Source: Porphyromonadaceae bacterium UBA7203
GTDB taxonomy: Bacteria; Bacteroidota; Bacteroidia; Bacteroidales; Muribaculaceae
Reading direction: 5' to 3'
Length of the DNA: 64,000 nt
Assembly (NCBI GenBank): GCA_002490725.1
Contig: DKUN01000013.1
Location: 41,762 to 105,761, forward strand
The notes under the pieces: model-generated
Told to the model about the DNA's origin: nothing
The model's database searches: none
What the model saw: only the letters and a program-made list of their open reading frames with translations
Program-made: the position numbers and the translations under genes
Part shown: one piece after another, positions 53,901 to 61,367 of the stretch
How positions within the stretch are numbered: the first letter of the stretch is position 1
Layout of the letters: each line of letters begins with the position of its first letter

Positions 53901-54256
53901 ACGGCATTGAGCGCGAGCTTGACCTGCGTGCCTTTGCCGAGCGCCTCGAAGACCGCTTCGGCCGCATTCCCGATGTGGCTGCCGAACTGCTGCGCGTGCC
54001 GCGCCTGCGGCGTCTGGCCCGTCGCCTCGGCATCGAGAAAGTGGCCCTCAAGCAGGGCTCGATGTATCTCTACTTCGTCTCGGAGCAGAACGTGGCCTAC
54101 TATCAGAGCCCCATGTTCGGCCGCATACTCGACTATGTGGCCGCGAATCCCCGTCAGTGCCGCATACGCGAAAACAACGGCAAGCGCTCCATCGCCCTTG
54201 CCGACGTCACCACCGTCGAGCACGCTACCGGCATTCTGGCCTCTATTCTCGCCTGA
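50948..54256 (+). CDS. mfd: Transcription-repair coupling factor Mfd
   Basis: 1102 residues. N-terminal UvrB-like region, the RNA-polymerase-interacting domain (YIVHSDHGVGRFAGLV near 430), and superfamily 2 helicase: ICGDVGFGKTEIAMRA (Walker A near 577), VVDEEQKFG (DEEQ box near 677), and conserved motifs IVESGIDMPNVNTMI and LHQLRGRVGRS. It displaces stalled polymerase and recruits UvrA. Last gene of the run; it converges on the RiPP locus with 15 bases between stops. Confidence 0.97.
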   Translation: MIEFPVDNARRKALRAALSDARVVSVYGLAGSAAAVMLSETGRKRPMIVVADSLDDAGYLYHDLTRLCGEEHVAMLPSGYKRHIKYGQADAPSQILRNEATARLYAPGSTLKFLVTYPEALAERVASPDAVSEHTLHIKAGGKLNLTETEKWLRSNGFTQEDYVYEPGHFAVRGSILDIYGYSSELPFRIDLFGNDIESIRLFNVETQLSEKRLDAIEVAANVAGQSAGSSLLDFVDPATVIAVRDDISFVMDRVRAVAAEQYSPVAAAADEGDARAMEQVVDAEEFCDRLVRMRTLIYSDADHPAARASASLDYGCVPQGIYHKNFDLIGSEFSRLIADGYALHILSDSPKQHERLRSIFAERGDRIEFVPVIGTLHAGYVDRLTKACVFTDHQIFDRFHKYSLKSERARSGKLALSLKELSAIEPGDYIVHSDHGVGRFAGLVRSAGINGRMQEMIKLTYLNGDTIFVSLHSLHKLSKYRGKEGAEPRINKLGSGAWNKLKERTKTKLKDIARDLISLYSRRRREQGFQFPPDDYMQHELEASFIYEDTPDQLTATQAVKADMESSRPMDRLICGDVGFGKTEIAMRAAFKAATAGKQTAVLVPTTVLAYQHFRTFSERFKEFPVRVDYLSRARTPKQVKEILQSLSDGKIDVIIGTHKLIGKSVKFHDLGLLVVDEEQKFGVAVKEKLKELKVNVDSLTMSATPIPRTLQFSLMGARDLSAITTPPPNRHPIATSVLSMTDELLADAINFELSRGGQVFIINNRIEGLYDLENTVHRLVPDARTIVAHGQMPPERLEKAIIDFTARDYDILIATTIVESGIDMPNVNTMIIYNAQNFGLSELHQLRGRVGRSSRKAFCYLAVPAGAPVSAVARRRLQAIESFSDLGSGIHIAMQDLDIRGAGNLLGAEQSGFIADLGYETYQRILQEAVTELRTEEFAEEFADEEDRDFVADCTIESDMELLLPADYVPQDRERIALYQELDGIERELDLRAFAERLEDRFGRIPDVAAELLRVPRLRRLARRLGIEKVALKQGSMYLYFVSEQNVAYYQSPMFGRILDYVAANPRQCRIRENNGKRSIALADVTTVEHATGILASILA

Positions 54257-54271
54257 GCGCGCGCCGAGGGG

Positions 54272-54634
54272 CTAAAGCCGGTTTTGGTGCAGCAGTATGG
54301 AGTAGAGCGGTTTGCAGCCGGTGGTTATGGTGGCGCGCATGAGGGTATCGGACGTAGGCAGCGAACCGCTGCAGACGGCACGTTGCGCCGATGGCTCTTG
54401 CTTTACGGATATGACGGGCAGAGTCAGTGTGCCGGCTTCGGGAGTGTCGATACGGAGAGTGTCGCCGACCGCTATATCGGCAGGCAGGTAGACTGCAATT
54501 TCGTCTGCCCCGGTTTGCAGCAGCGTGACGTCGGCTTTGGTCGTTATGTTGAAGCGCAGGGCAATGATGGCAACGATGGCCAGCACGGGCGGAATGACGA
54601 TGAATGTGCCGTATTTTGAGATAACTTTATTCAT
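54272..54634 (-). CDS. Very short membrane-fusion-like (HlyD-family tail) protein
   Basis: 120 residues. One membrane helix (about 11-30) follows MNKVISKYGTF, then a beta-rich segment (VTLLQTGADEIAVYLPADIAVGDTLRIDTPEAGTLTLPVISVK) like the C-terminal beta domain of HlyD adaptors, ending GCKPLYSILLHQNRL. It lacks the coiled-coil and lipoyl parts of a full 350-450 residue adaptor. It overlaps the C39 transporter gene by four bases, so it is the last gene of the RiPP export module. Confidence 0.6.
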   Translation of the reverse strand: MNKVISKYGTFIVIPPVLAIVAIIALRFNITTKADVTLLQTGADEIAVYLPADIAVGDTLRIDTPEAGTLTLPVISVKQEPSAQRAVCSGSLPTSDTLMRATITTGCKPLYSILLHQNRL

Positions 54635-56799
54635 TGTTCGGCGAGCTCGAGTTGGTTTTGAATCAGATTGAAATAGTATCCTCCGCGGGCCACCAATTCT
54701 TCATGCGTTCCTTGCTCTACTACGCGTCCGTGGCGCAGCACGACGATGTTGTCGGCGTCTCTGACCGTGCTGAGGCGGTGGGCAATCACAATGCGGGTGC
54801 GTCCGCTGAAGTGTCGGGCCAGGTTTTCGGTGATTTTCGCTTCGTTTTCGGCGTCGAGCGACGATGTGGCCTCGTCCATCATCAGGTAGAGCGGATTCTT
54901 ATAGGCTGCGCGGGCAATCATGATTCGCTGGCGCTCGCCGCCGCTGACCCCCAGCCCTTCGGCGCCTACCTTCATTTCAGCTCCGAGGGGATGGCGGTCT
55001 ATGAGGTCGTCGAGACAGGCCGTTGCCAGCGCCTCCTGCAGCCTGCGGTCGTCGGGTGCCTCGCCCATGATAATGTTGCGACGTATGGAGTCGGAAAATA
55101 GAAAATTATCTTGCATCACGATTCCCGAGGCGCGGCGTATTGACTCGGCCGTAAAGTTGCCGAGCGGCTCCCCGCCGAGCATAATCCGGCCTGACGTGGG
55201 GGAGTAAAACTTCAGCAGCAGTTTCATCAGGGTGGTTTTTCCGCTGCCGCTCTCGCCGACAATGGCGGTCATGCGCCCTGCGGGGATAACGAATGAAACG
55301 TCTTGCAGCGCCATTTTGCCGTCGCTTCCGGAATAGGAAAACGAAACGTTGCGCAGCTCGATGTCGCGGGGCGCGGACTGCGGGACAGCGCGCTGCGTCG
55401 CGGCGTCGTCTTCCGTGTCGCTCAGGTGCACCTCCTGCGAGCGTTCAAGCGAAATGCGCGCGTCCTGATACTGCTGCAGGAATCCGGTCAGCTGACCTAA
55501 CGGACCGCTGACCATGCCTATGATGGCGCTGATGCTCATCATCATGCCCAAGGTCAGGTTGCCATTGACTACCTCCATGGCAATCCAGCAGGTAATGATG
55601 ATGTTACGCAGCTGGCCTATGATGGTGAAGCCGGTGGTTTGAAGCTGTGAAAGCCGCAGCGACTTCCGGCTCATTTCATACTGGCGCTGCTGCAGCGACT
55701 CCCATTCGCGGAGTTTATAGTCGCCATAGTCGTTGATTTTGATATCGGTGATGCCCGACATCATTTCGTAGAGTTTGGTCTGGTTTTCGGCGCTGACGGC
55801 AAACTGCTCATAGTCCAGGGCTTTGCGCCGGCGGAAGAAGTATGACATCCAGGCCGTGCTCAATGCCGTGAATCCGATAAACACAGCCAGGATTACGGGC
55901 GAGTAGAAGGCGATGACAACCAGATAGAACGGCACGGAGAAGAGCGAAAACAGCGTTTCGATGGTGCTTCCGGTCATGAATGACTGCAGGCGCGAATGGT
56001 CGCCGAGTCGCTGCTGATAGTCGCCAACGCTTTTGGTGTCGAAAAAGCTGACAGGCAGCTTCAGCAGTTTGGCCAGATAGTCGCGCAGGATGCTGATGGA
56101 GATGTGGGTGCTCATGTAGAGCGTTACCCACGAGCCTATCATCGACATGACGAACTGACCGGCAAACAGGGTGAGCTGTGCAATCAGTATGTCATAGATC
56201 AGCCCTATGTTGCGGGTGGCTATGCCCTGGTCGACAACCGCCTGGGTCAGAAACGGAACTATCAGCCCCATGAGCAGCCCCACGAACATGGCCATGAACG
56301 ACTGGGCCAGCTGCAATTTATAGGGCAGAATGTATTTTCGGGCAAAGTCGGCGAAACTGTGGTGCTGCTTGATTCTTACTTTCTGATAAAATTCATCGGT
56401 CGGCTCGGCCGCAATGACCACTCCCGTTTCGCCGTTTAGCCAGCATTTTTCAAAATCGGCGCGGTTCATTTTGTGGCGTCCGAAGGCCGGGTCGCAGACA
56501 ATCAGTTTGCCGCTGCGGCTAACGCGCTCCAACACGACGAAATGGCGCTGTTCCCAATAGAGTATTGCCGGCAGCGGGCACTCCTCGGTGAGCTGCTCAG
56601 TGGTCATGCGAAACGACGCACTCTCCAGTCCGAGGGCTTCCAGCGCATGACGTATGCCGACCACGCTGACCCCTTCGCGGGTCAGCAGCGCCAGCGGGCG
56701 CAGATAGCTCAGCGGGTAGTTGCGGCCGAAGTGTGAGGCAATCATCCTGACGCACGCCGGGCCGCAATCCATTTTGTCAAACTGCCGGGTAAACTTCAT
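54631..56799 (-). CDS. C39-peptidase ABC exporter for a double-glycine peptide
   Basis: 722 residues from the ATG at 56799 (MKFTRQFDKMDCGPACVRM); a longer frame upstream is rejected because it runs through the neighbour. Residues 1-130 form the C39 peptidase with Cys12, His86 and Asp103, which cuts after a Gly-Gly leader. Six membrane helices follow (about 165-430), then the ATPase with GESGSGKTT at 515-523, VSGGERQ at 618-624 and MDEAT at 641-645. It should cleave the leader and export the product of the gene at 59674-60024. Starts in a 4-base overlap with the outer-membrane gene. Confidence 0.93.
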   Translation of the reverse strand: MKFTRQFDKMDCGPACVRMIASHFGRNYPLSYLRPLALLTREGVSVVGIRHALEALGLESASFRMTTEQLTEECPLPAILYWEQRHFVVLERVSRSGKLIVCDPAFGRHKMNRADFEKCWLNGETGVVIAAEPTDEFYQKVRIKQHHSFADFARKYILPYKLQLAQSFMAMFVGLLMGLIVPFLTQAVVDQGIATRNIGLIYDILIAQLTLFAGQFVMSMIGSWVTLYMSTHISISILRDYLAKLLKLPVSFFDTKSVGDYQQRLGDHSRLQSFMTGSTIETLFSLFSVPFYLVVIAFYSPVILAVFIGFTALSTAWMSYFFRRRKALDYEQFAVSAENQTKLYEMMSGITDIKINDYGDYKLREWESLQQRQYEMSRKSLRLSQLQTTGFTIIGQLRNIIITCWIAMEVVNGNLTLGMMMSISAIIGMVSGPLGQLTGFLQQYQDARISLERSQEVHLSDTEDDAATQRAVPQSAPRDIELRNVSFSYSGSDGKMALQDVSFVIPAGRMTAIVGESGSGKTTLMKLLLKFYSPTSGRIMLGGEPLGNFTAESIRRASGIVMQDNFLFSDSIRRNIIMGEAPDDRRLQEALATACLDDLIDRHPLGAEMKVGAEGLGVSGGERQRIMIARAAYKNPLYLMMDEATSSLDAENEAKITENLARHFSGRTRIVIAHRLSTVRDADNIVVLRHGRVVEQGTHEELVARGGYYFNLIQNQLELAEQ

Positions 56800-59489
56800 T
56801 TCTTTTTGGGCTGGATGTTGAGGCGGTAGATTACGTGGAGCATGGCGTAGCGAGGCAGGGTGTTGTAGCGCGCTTCGGTTCGCCCCTGTGGAGTTACGTC
56901 GATTACGATGTTGGAGAGCTGTCCCAGGATGTCGTAGCCGTCGAGCATCACTATGAGGTTGCCGTGAAGTAAACTTTTTGAGAGGCGCATGTTCCAAACC
57001 AGGCGGTTGTCGTCGTAGTTAGCGTAACCACGGCGGGAGTGCACGGCGAAGTCTGATTTCACCGATATATCCCATGGCAGGTCGGGTGCGGCTATAGTTA
57101 GTCCATAGTCAATGTCGAAGATGTTGGTGCTGAATGGGTTGGTGAGGGCATTGGCGTTGTGCCATTCAAGTGAGCCAAATGCCTTGAACTGCACCCCGAA
57201 TTTGGCGTCCCATGAAAGGGTGAGCTTTTCAGTTAAGGTGGATAGCTTGACCTTGTTGGTCTTTTTGTTGACTATCTCGGAGGTGTTATTGTAGCGGTAG
57301 TTGGTGTTGTTGGATAGGAGCCAACTGCGCGACTTATCAAGATAGTAGCCCATATTTAGTCGGCCGGTCAAGTTCCAGCAGCCGTTGATGTTAGTTGGCT
57401 GAATGGTTGTTATGCCGGTTGTAGTGTCGTAGTCGGTGTTCCAGGCAAAGGCATTGTCGGTGTAGGTATAGGAGAGAGTTACAGTAGGATAGGTAGAGGA
57501 GTGGAGCAGTTTTTCCAGAAATTTGGGGCGCAGGGTTATGCGATGGTTGACGGCGGAACGGAGCGAGGCGTTGCCGGCTTTGATGTATAGAGGGTTGACG
57601 CCGTCAATTATGTCGAGCATGTTGTAGAGTCTGGGCAAATCATTCTTCAAGTTGTAGGCAATATTGAAGGGTTTGCACGAGAATTCAACCGTAGGGTCGG
57701 CATAGAAGTTACGGCGTTCGATATAATACGGTGTGTCGAATCGCCAATAGTTGAGGTGGCGTCGGGTGAATTTGACGTGAGGATTAATAGTTAAGCTTGC
57801 GTTGTGGCCGAAGTATTGGCTCAGCATGATGTCAAGCTCATGGGTGTCGGTTATTTCATGCGAATTAAAGGAGTTTTGAGAGTCGAAGACATCAAATTGG
57901 TAATAGCGTCGGTCGGTATTGTCGGAATTATGTGAAAAGATGTATTTTGCCGAAAGTTTGGTTGTATAGCGGGGGTTGTTATTGATATAGAAGCGCGCGT
58001 AATAACCGGCCATAGCTTGAAGATTCCATTGATCGGACGGGTCTTTTTGGGTGTAGATACGATTTACGTTCGAAAGCGGATTTTCTGCATAGTTAATTGT
58101 TAACCGGCCGTGTTGGTCAGAGCGTTTCTGCAGAAAAGAACCTTTGATTTGCAGCGTGGCGATGTCGGGAGTGTTTGGAATGCTGTAATTTGATGTTACC
58201 GTCATATCGCCGTTGATGGTTTTTGATGAGGTGGAATTCTCCCGGTTGTTGGAGTTCAATTTGTTGGCGAAGTTAAACATCTCTGACGACGAGGACGTCT
58301 CATTGTCAGTCTGCGAGTATCGCAGGTTAGGCTCGACCCAGACCGACCACAGGCCGTAGTCGTACTTAAAGCTATGAGAGAGACCGGCTGAAAGCGATTT
58401 GTTGTGTTTGCGTGATGTGTCGGAGGTGTTTAGGCTGTCGGCTTCGGCAAACATCTCACTGAATCCATCCTCCGAAAGCCTATTGTTCTCGTGGGTCACC
58501 TCAACCGTTGTATTGGCCTCCCACCGCTCTTGTTTGTCTGAAACGAGATGGTCTATGCCGCCAAGAATGATTTTCGATTGACCTTCTTGCAGCCAGTCGG
58601 GGTTCCATTGCTCGCCTTCGTCGGGGGTTGAACTGTCGTTGGTGTTGTTGGCATTGCCATATATTGTCAGGCGCTGTAGAGGAGTGAACATCAAACCGAA
58701 CAGTCGGCCAAGGTAGCGGTCGGAAGAGCCATAGCCGGCTTCGGCATTGGCAATCCACCCGCGCATATATTCCTTTTTCAGGTTAACGTCCATGACCAAT
58801 GGCTTTTTCACTGTGGGGTCCAGGCGCGCCATTCCCTTTGCCTGCTCGTAGACCTTGACGTTCTTGACCGTATATGACGGCAGGTTAGACAGTGCGACCA
58901 TCGGGTTTCCCTTGAAGAAGTCCTTACCGTTGAGAAGCAGCGACTCAACAAACTGCCCGTTGACAAAAATCTGTCCGCCGTTTCGAAGCTCCACGTTAGG
59001 CAGATTGCGAATTAGTTCATCGAGCATGGAGCCTTGCGACAGCTGGAAGGCCTCGGCGTTATATATCACCGTGTCTCCACGGTTTATCATTTTGATATTG
59101 GAAGCCGTAACGGTTATTTCATCAAGTCGGCGCACCCGGTTGCTGGGCTTACGCTTCATGATTATCGGGTCCAGTATGTTCAGATAGTCTACCCTGTTGC
59201 CCGGCTTAGGGATATTAATTGTCTGCGGGATAAAGCCTGACTGATGGATTTTCACCAGCAGCGGGCGCTTCTTGAACCATAACCCTTCGAAATCGTTAAA
59301 TGAGATGTCTTTTTTTATGATGCTGCTGTCGGACTCCATAACCGTAACCTGCAGCGAGTCACGGTCCATCTCAACATGAGTCAAATCGTCATAAATATGC
59401 CAAAAACGAAAACAAAAATTCGACTGCGCGCAAACCGGCGAAATCGACACGAGGCAAACAAAAATAAGCGAAATAGCTAAGCGCAACAT
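56796..59489 (-). CDS. Outer-membrane beta-barrel protein (TonB-receptor-like), RiPP-associated
   Basis: 897 residues from the ATG at 59489 (MLRLAISLIFVCLVSIS), with a signal peptide ending near VCAQS. A carboxypeptidase-regulatory-like stretch (LLVKIHQSGFIPQTINI) is followed by a plug-like domain, ITVTASNIKMINRGDTVIYNAEAF ... MLDELIRNLPNVELRNGGQIFVNG. A long beta barrel makes up the rest and ends YRLNIQPKKK. It matches the outer-membrane beta-barrel family of TonB-receptor relatives. Co-transcribed with the C39 exporter, it is the probable outer-membrane gate for the mature peptide, or its receptor. Confidence 0.8.
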   Translation of the reverse strand: MLRLAISLIFVCLVSISPVCAQSNFCFRFWHIYDDLTHVEMDRDSLQVTVMESDSSIIKKDISFNDFEGLWFKKRPLLVKIHQSGFIPQTINIPKPGNRVDYLNILDPIIMKRKPSNRVRRLDEITVTASNIKMINRGDTVIYNAEAFQLSQGSMLDELIRNLPNVELRNGGQIFVNGQFVESLLLNGKDFFKGNPMVALSNLPSYTVKNVKVYEQAKGMARLDPTVKKPLVMDVNLKKEYMRGWIANAEAGYGSSDRYLGRLFGLMFTPLQRLTIYGNANNTNDSSTPDEGEQWNPDWLQEGQSKIILGGIDHLVSDKQERWEANTTVEVTHENNRLSEDGFSEMFAEADSLNTSDTSRKHNKSLSAGLSHSFKYDYGLWSVWVEPNLRYSQTDNETSSSSEMFNFANKLNSNNRENSTSSKTINGDMTVTSNYSIPNTPDIATLQIKGSFLQKRSDQHGRLTINYAENPLSNVNRIYTQKDPSDQWNLQAMAGYYARFYINNNPRYTTKLSAKYIFSHNSDNTDRRYYQFDVFDSQNSFNSHEITDTHELDIMLSQYFGHNASLTINPHVKFTRRHLNYWRFDTPYYIERRNFYADPTVEFSCKPFNIAYNLKNDLPRLYNMLDIIDGVNPLYIKAGNASLRSAVNHRITLRPKFLEKLLHSSTYPTVTLSYTYTDNAFAWNTDYDTTTGITTIQPTNINGCWNLTGRLNMGYYLDKSRSWLLSNNTNYRYNNTSEIVNKKTNKVKLSTLTEKLTLSWDAKFGVQFKAFGSLEWHNANALTNPFSTNIFDIDYGLTIAAPDLPWDISVKSDFAVHSRRGYANYDDNRLVWNMRLSKSLLHGNLIVMLDGYDILGQLSNIVIDVTPQGRTEARYNTLPRYAMLHVIYRLNIQPKKK

Positions 59490-59673
59490 ATTATTAGTTA
59501 ATATAGTCAGAGCTAATGATAACAATAGCTCTCTTTAAATTCAATCATCAGCCCAATCGGAGTGATTTAATTAAGCCAGAAGGTAATCAATACTTAAACT
59601 ATATATAGATTCCGCCACGAAATATGGCGAAATCTATATAGGATTCAAATCATAAAATACGCATTATTAACGA
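59490..59673 (-). promoter_or_regulatory. Intergenic leader with stem-loop between precursor and outer-membrane gene
   Basis: 184 bases with no gene. In the minus-strand transcript a stem of about 15 bp forms from bases around 59602-59616 and 59626-59640, with one G-U pair and a nine-base loop. On the plus strand the same position is a mismatch, which suggests the minus-strand RNA is the one selected. No T-run follows, so attenuation or mRNA protection is more likely than full termination. No clear TAnnTTTG element was found. Confidence 0.45.
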
Positions 59674-60024
59674 TTAGAGCAGTCCGCCCAAATCAATCAT
59701 GCCGCAGTTACAGTCCGTAGGTGTTTTTTGTTGTTTTTCGCACTTACTGTTGTTTTGGCAAGCGTCACTCGGATTGTTGTTACAAGTGGTATTATTCTTA
59801 CAAGAGGTATTATTCTTACAAGAGTAATTACCTTCGCAATTAGTATTGCCGTTTGAGTCTTTGTTGCTGTCACATCCAACATCGTTTTTACATTTAGTAT
59901 TGTTTCCATATGTGGAAGCACCGCCACCTATAAAAGCGAAGCCACCAAGGAGCAGACCTTCTTCCGATGATTTCACTTCCGGAATGTTGCTGCGTACTGC
60001 AGCAAGAAAAGAAATTTTGTCCAT
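59674..60024 (-). CDS. Cys-rich RiPP precursor peptide with double-glycine leader
   Basis: 116 residues. A leader of about 28-35 residues (MDKISFLAAVRSNIPEVKSS, then EEGLLLGGFAFIGGG) has Gly-Gly at 27-28 and Gly-Gly-Gly at 33-35. The core has ten Cys at 45, 51, 63, 69, 75, 81, 89, 95, 105 and 107. From 45 to 81 a Cys, or Ser at 57, sits every sixth residue. In eight consecutive units the fourth residue is Asn (Asp in the first), so Cys-x2-Asn recurs. At DNA level the repeats are 18 bases (near 59785-59825). The radical SAM gene stops 13 bases upstream; the exporter lies downstream. It is not a match to any precursor family I can name. Confidence 0.85.
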   Translation of the reverse strand: MDKISFLAAVRSNIPEVKSSEEGLLLGGFAFIGGGASTYGNNTKCKNDVGCDSNKDSNGNTNCEGNYSCKNNTSCKNNTTCNNNPSDACQNNSKCEKQQKTPTDCNCGMIDLGGLL

Positions 60025-60037
60025 TGAGATGAGTTTG

Positions 60038-61367
60038 TTAATGAATAATTTGAGTTTTTGATATATGTTGTTTGAGAAGTTCTATTACCCGACTTCTAAC
60101 TATGTCTTCTTTTTGTTCTTCTGTGTAATTATAGAAACACGAAGTTGGTTCTCCAGAAGATTCCAGTCGATTTTGGGAGCATCCTCCGCGACAGATAGGG
60201 AATATCTTGCAACGTTGGCAAAATGATGTTCCATACATTAGATCGTATCTTGATAAGTTGCGATTATTCCATTGGATATTGCCATTGCCTTGCAATTTGC
60301 CTTCTACCCGTTCTTTCGTAAAATCACGGGCGGTGCATTTATAGATGTCGCCGTTGTGGTTTATCACAACGTCATTAGGGTTATCAGCATAACAACGCGA
60401 TGAACTTCCCCACCTGATAGGTATATTATAAGCATATCCTTCTTTGCCGACGGATTCACGATGTAATGCCATTGAAGATTCAATATCTACTGTGTCTTGC
60501 TCTTGCCATACTTTGTGAAACGAGAAGTCAACCAGGTGTTTATCAACTGTCTCTAAATTCTGCTAATAATTTAGAGACAGTTGATTCGTATGATGAATGA
60601 TTCTTATTGGTATAATTGAATCGTATTGATACATGCAATCTCTTCGAGACCGCATATGCAATATTATTTAATATGATATCGTAGGTCCCTTTACCCCCTT
60701 TTAGAAACCTTACGGCATTGTGAACTTTTTCATCACCGTCTAATGTAATTTGAAAACTGGTGGTGGCGTTAATATTCGATAGGAAATTACATTTGTCAGG
60801 TGTCAATAACACACCATTGGTCGTAAATGCAATACCTAACAACTTAGAGTACTGTTTGCAAATTTTTTGTGCATATAGAACAATCGGTTTGACGCAGTTT
60901 TCAAAACATAGAAGTGGCTCGCCTCCAAAAAAATCTATTACTAATTTCTTAATTGATGTGCGCTTTGCGGTATTCTCGATAAAACGTTTTATAGAGGCTA
61001 TCGTCTCTTCCGTTATAACCTCTTTAGTGCTATGATTTTCATAACAATACCAACACCTTAAGTTACATTGAACTGTAGGTATTATCGTAATCTTGATTTG
61101 CTCTGGATTTTCATCTTCTTTAACCCAACTCTGAATCAGTTCGGCTGTCTCATCAAGATTAGTTGCTGGTATAATGCTTTTAGAGAGAAGAAGACTCTCA
61201 AAAAGTTCGGGGTGTATGACTTTAATCTCACCAAGATTGTCCTTGTGTTGCAGAACAATATTGAATATATCCTTTGCTATAGTTATAACAGAATCGCTAA
61301 CCATATTGTAAACGATATGGATATCATCTATTATAAAGTCTCGGGTGTATTTGCTAATCTTATACAT
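60038..61367 (-). pseudogene. Radical SAM/SPASM peptide maturase, split by a frameshift
   Basis: Two frames give one enzyme of about 442 residues. The first (61367 to 60543, 274 residues, MYKISKYTRDF) has the [4Fe-4S] motif C101-x3-C105-x2-C108 in CNLRCWYCYE and the FFGGEPLL strand. The second, one base forward, runs on from GAT at 60544 as DKHLVDFSFHKVWQEQ and carries a complete SPASM domain (CYADNPNDVVINHNGDIYKC, CQRCKIFPICRGGC, final Cys). The frames overlap only between about 60562 and 60543. The join lies in a perfect inverted repeat. Without a frameshift the protein stops before SPASM. It would crosslink Cys in the adjacent precursor. Confidence 0.88.
60542..60585. repeat. Perfect 18-bp inverted repeat inside the maturase gene
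   Basis: Arms ATCAACTGTCTCTAAATT (60542-60559) and its exact complement at 60568-60585, with an eight-base loop CTGCTAAT. The in-frame TGA and the frame change both fall within it. Confidence 0.97.

Noticed and set aside
52892..54223. 443-codon frame antisense to mfd
   Set aside because: Shadow of mfd; no recognisable motifs and no promoter.
59780..59830. CRISPR-like repeats
   Set aside because: The 18-base repeats are coding, in frame with the hexapeptide repeats of the precursor, and have no spacers.
60543..60600. Classic -1 programmed frameshift in the maturase
   Set aside because: The needed shift is +1 (or -2), and I see no slippery heptamer in the overlap; the palindrome points to a mutation instead. 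A +1 event is not fully excluded.
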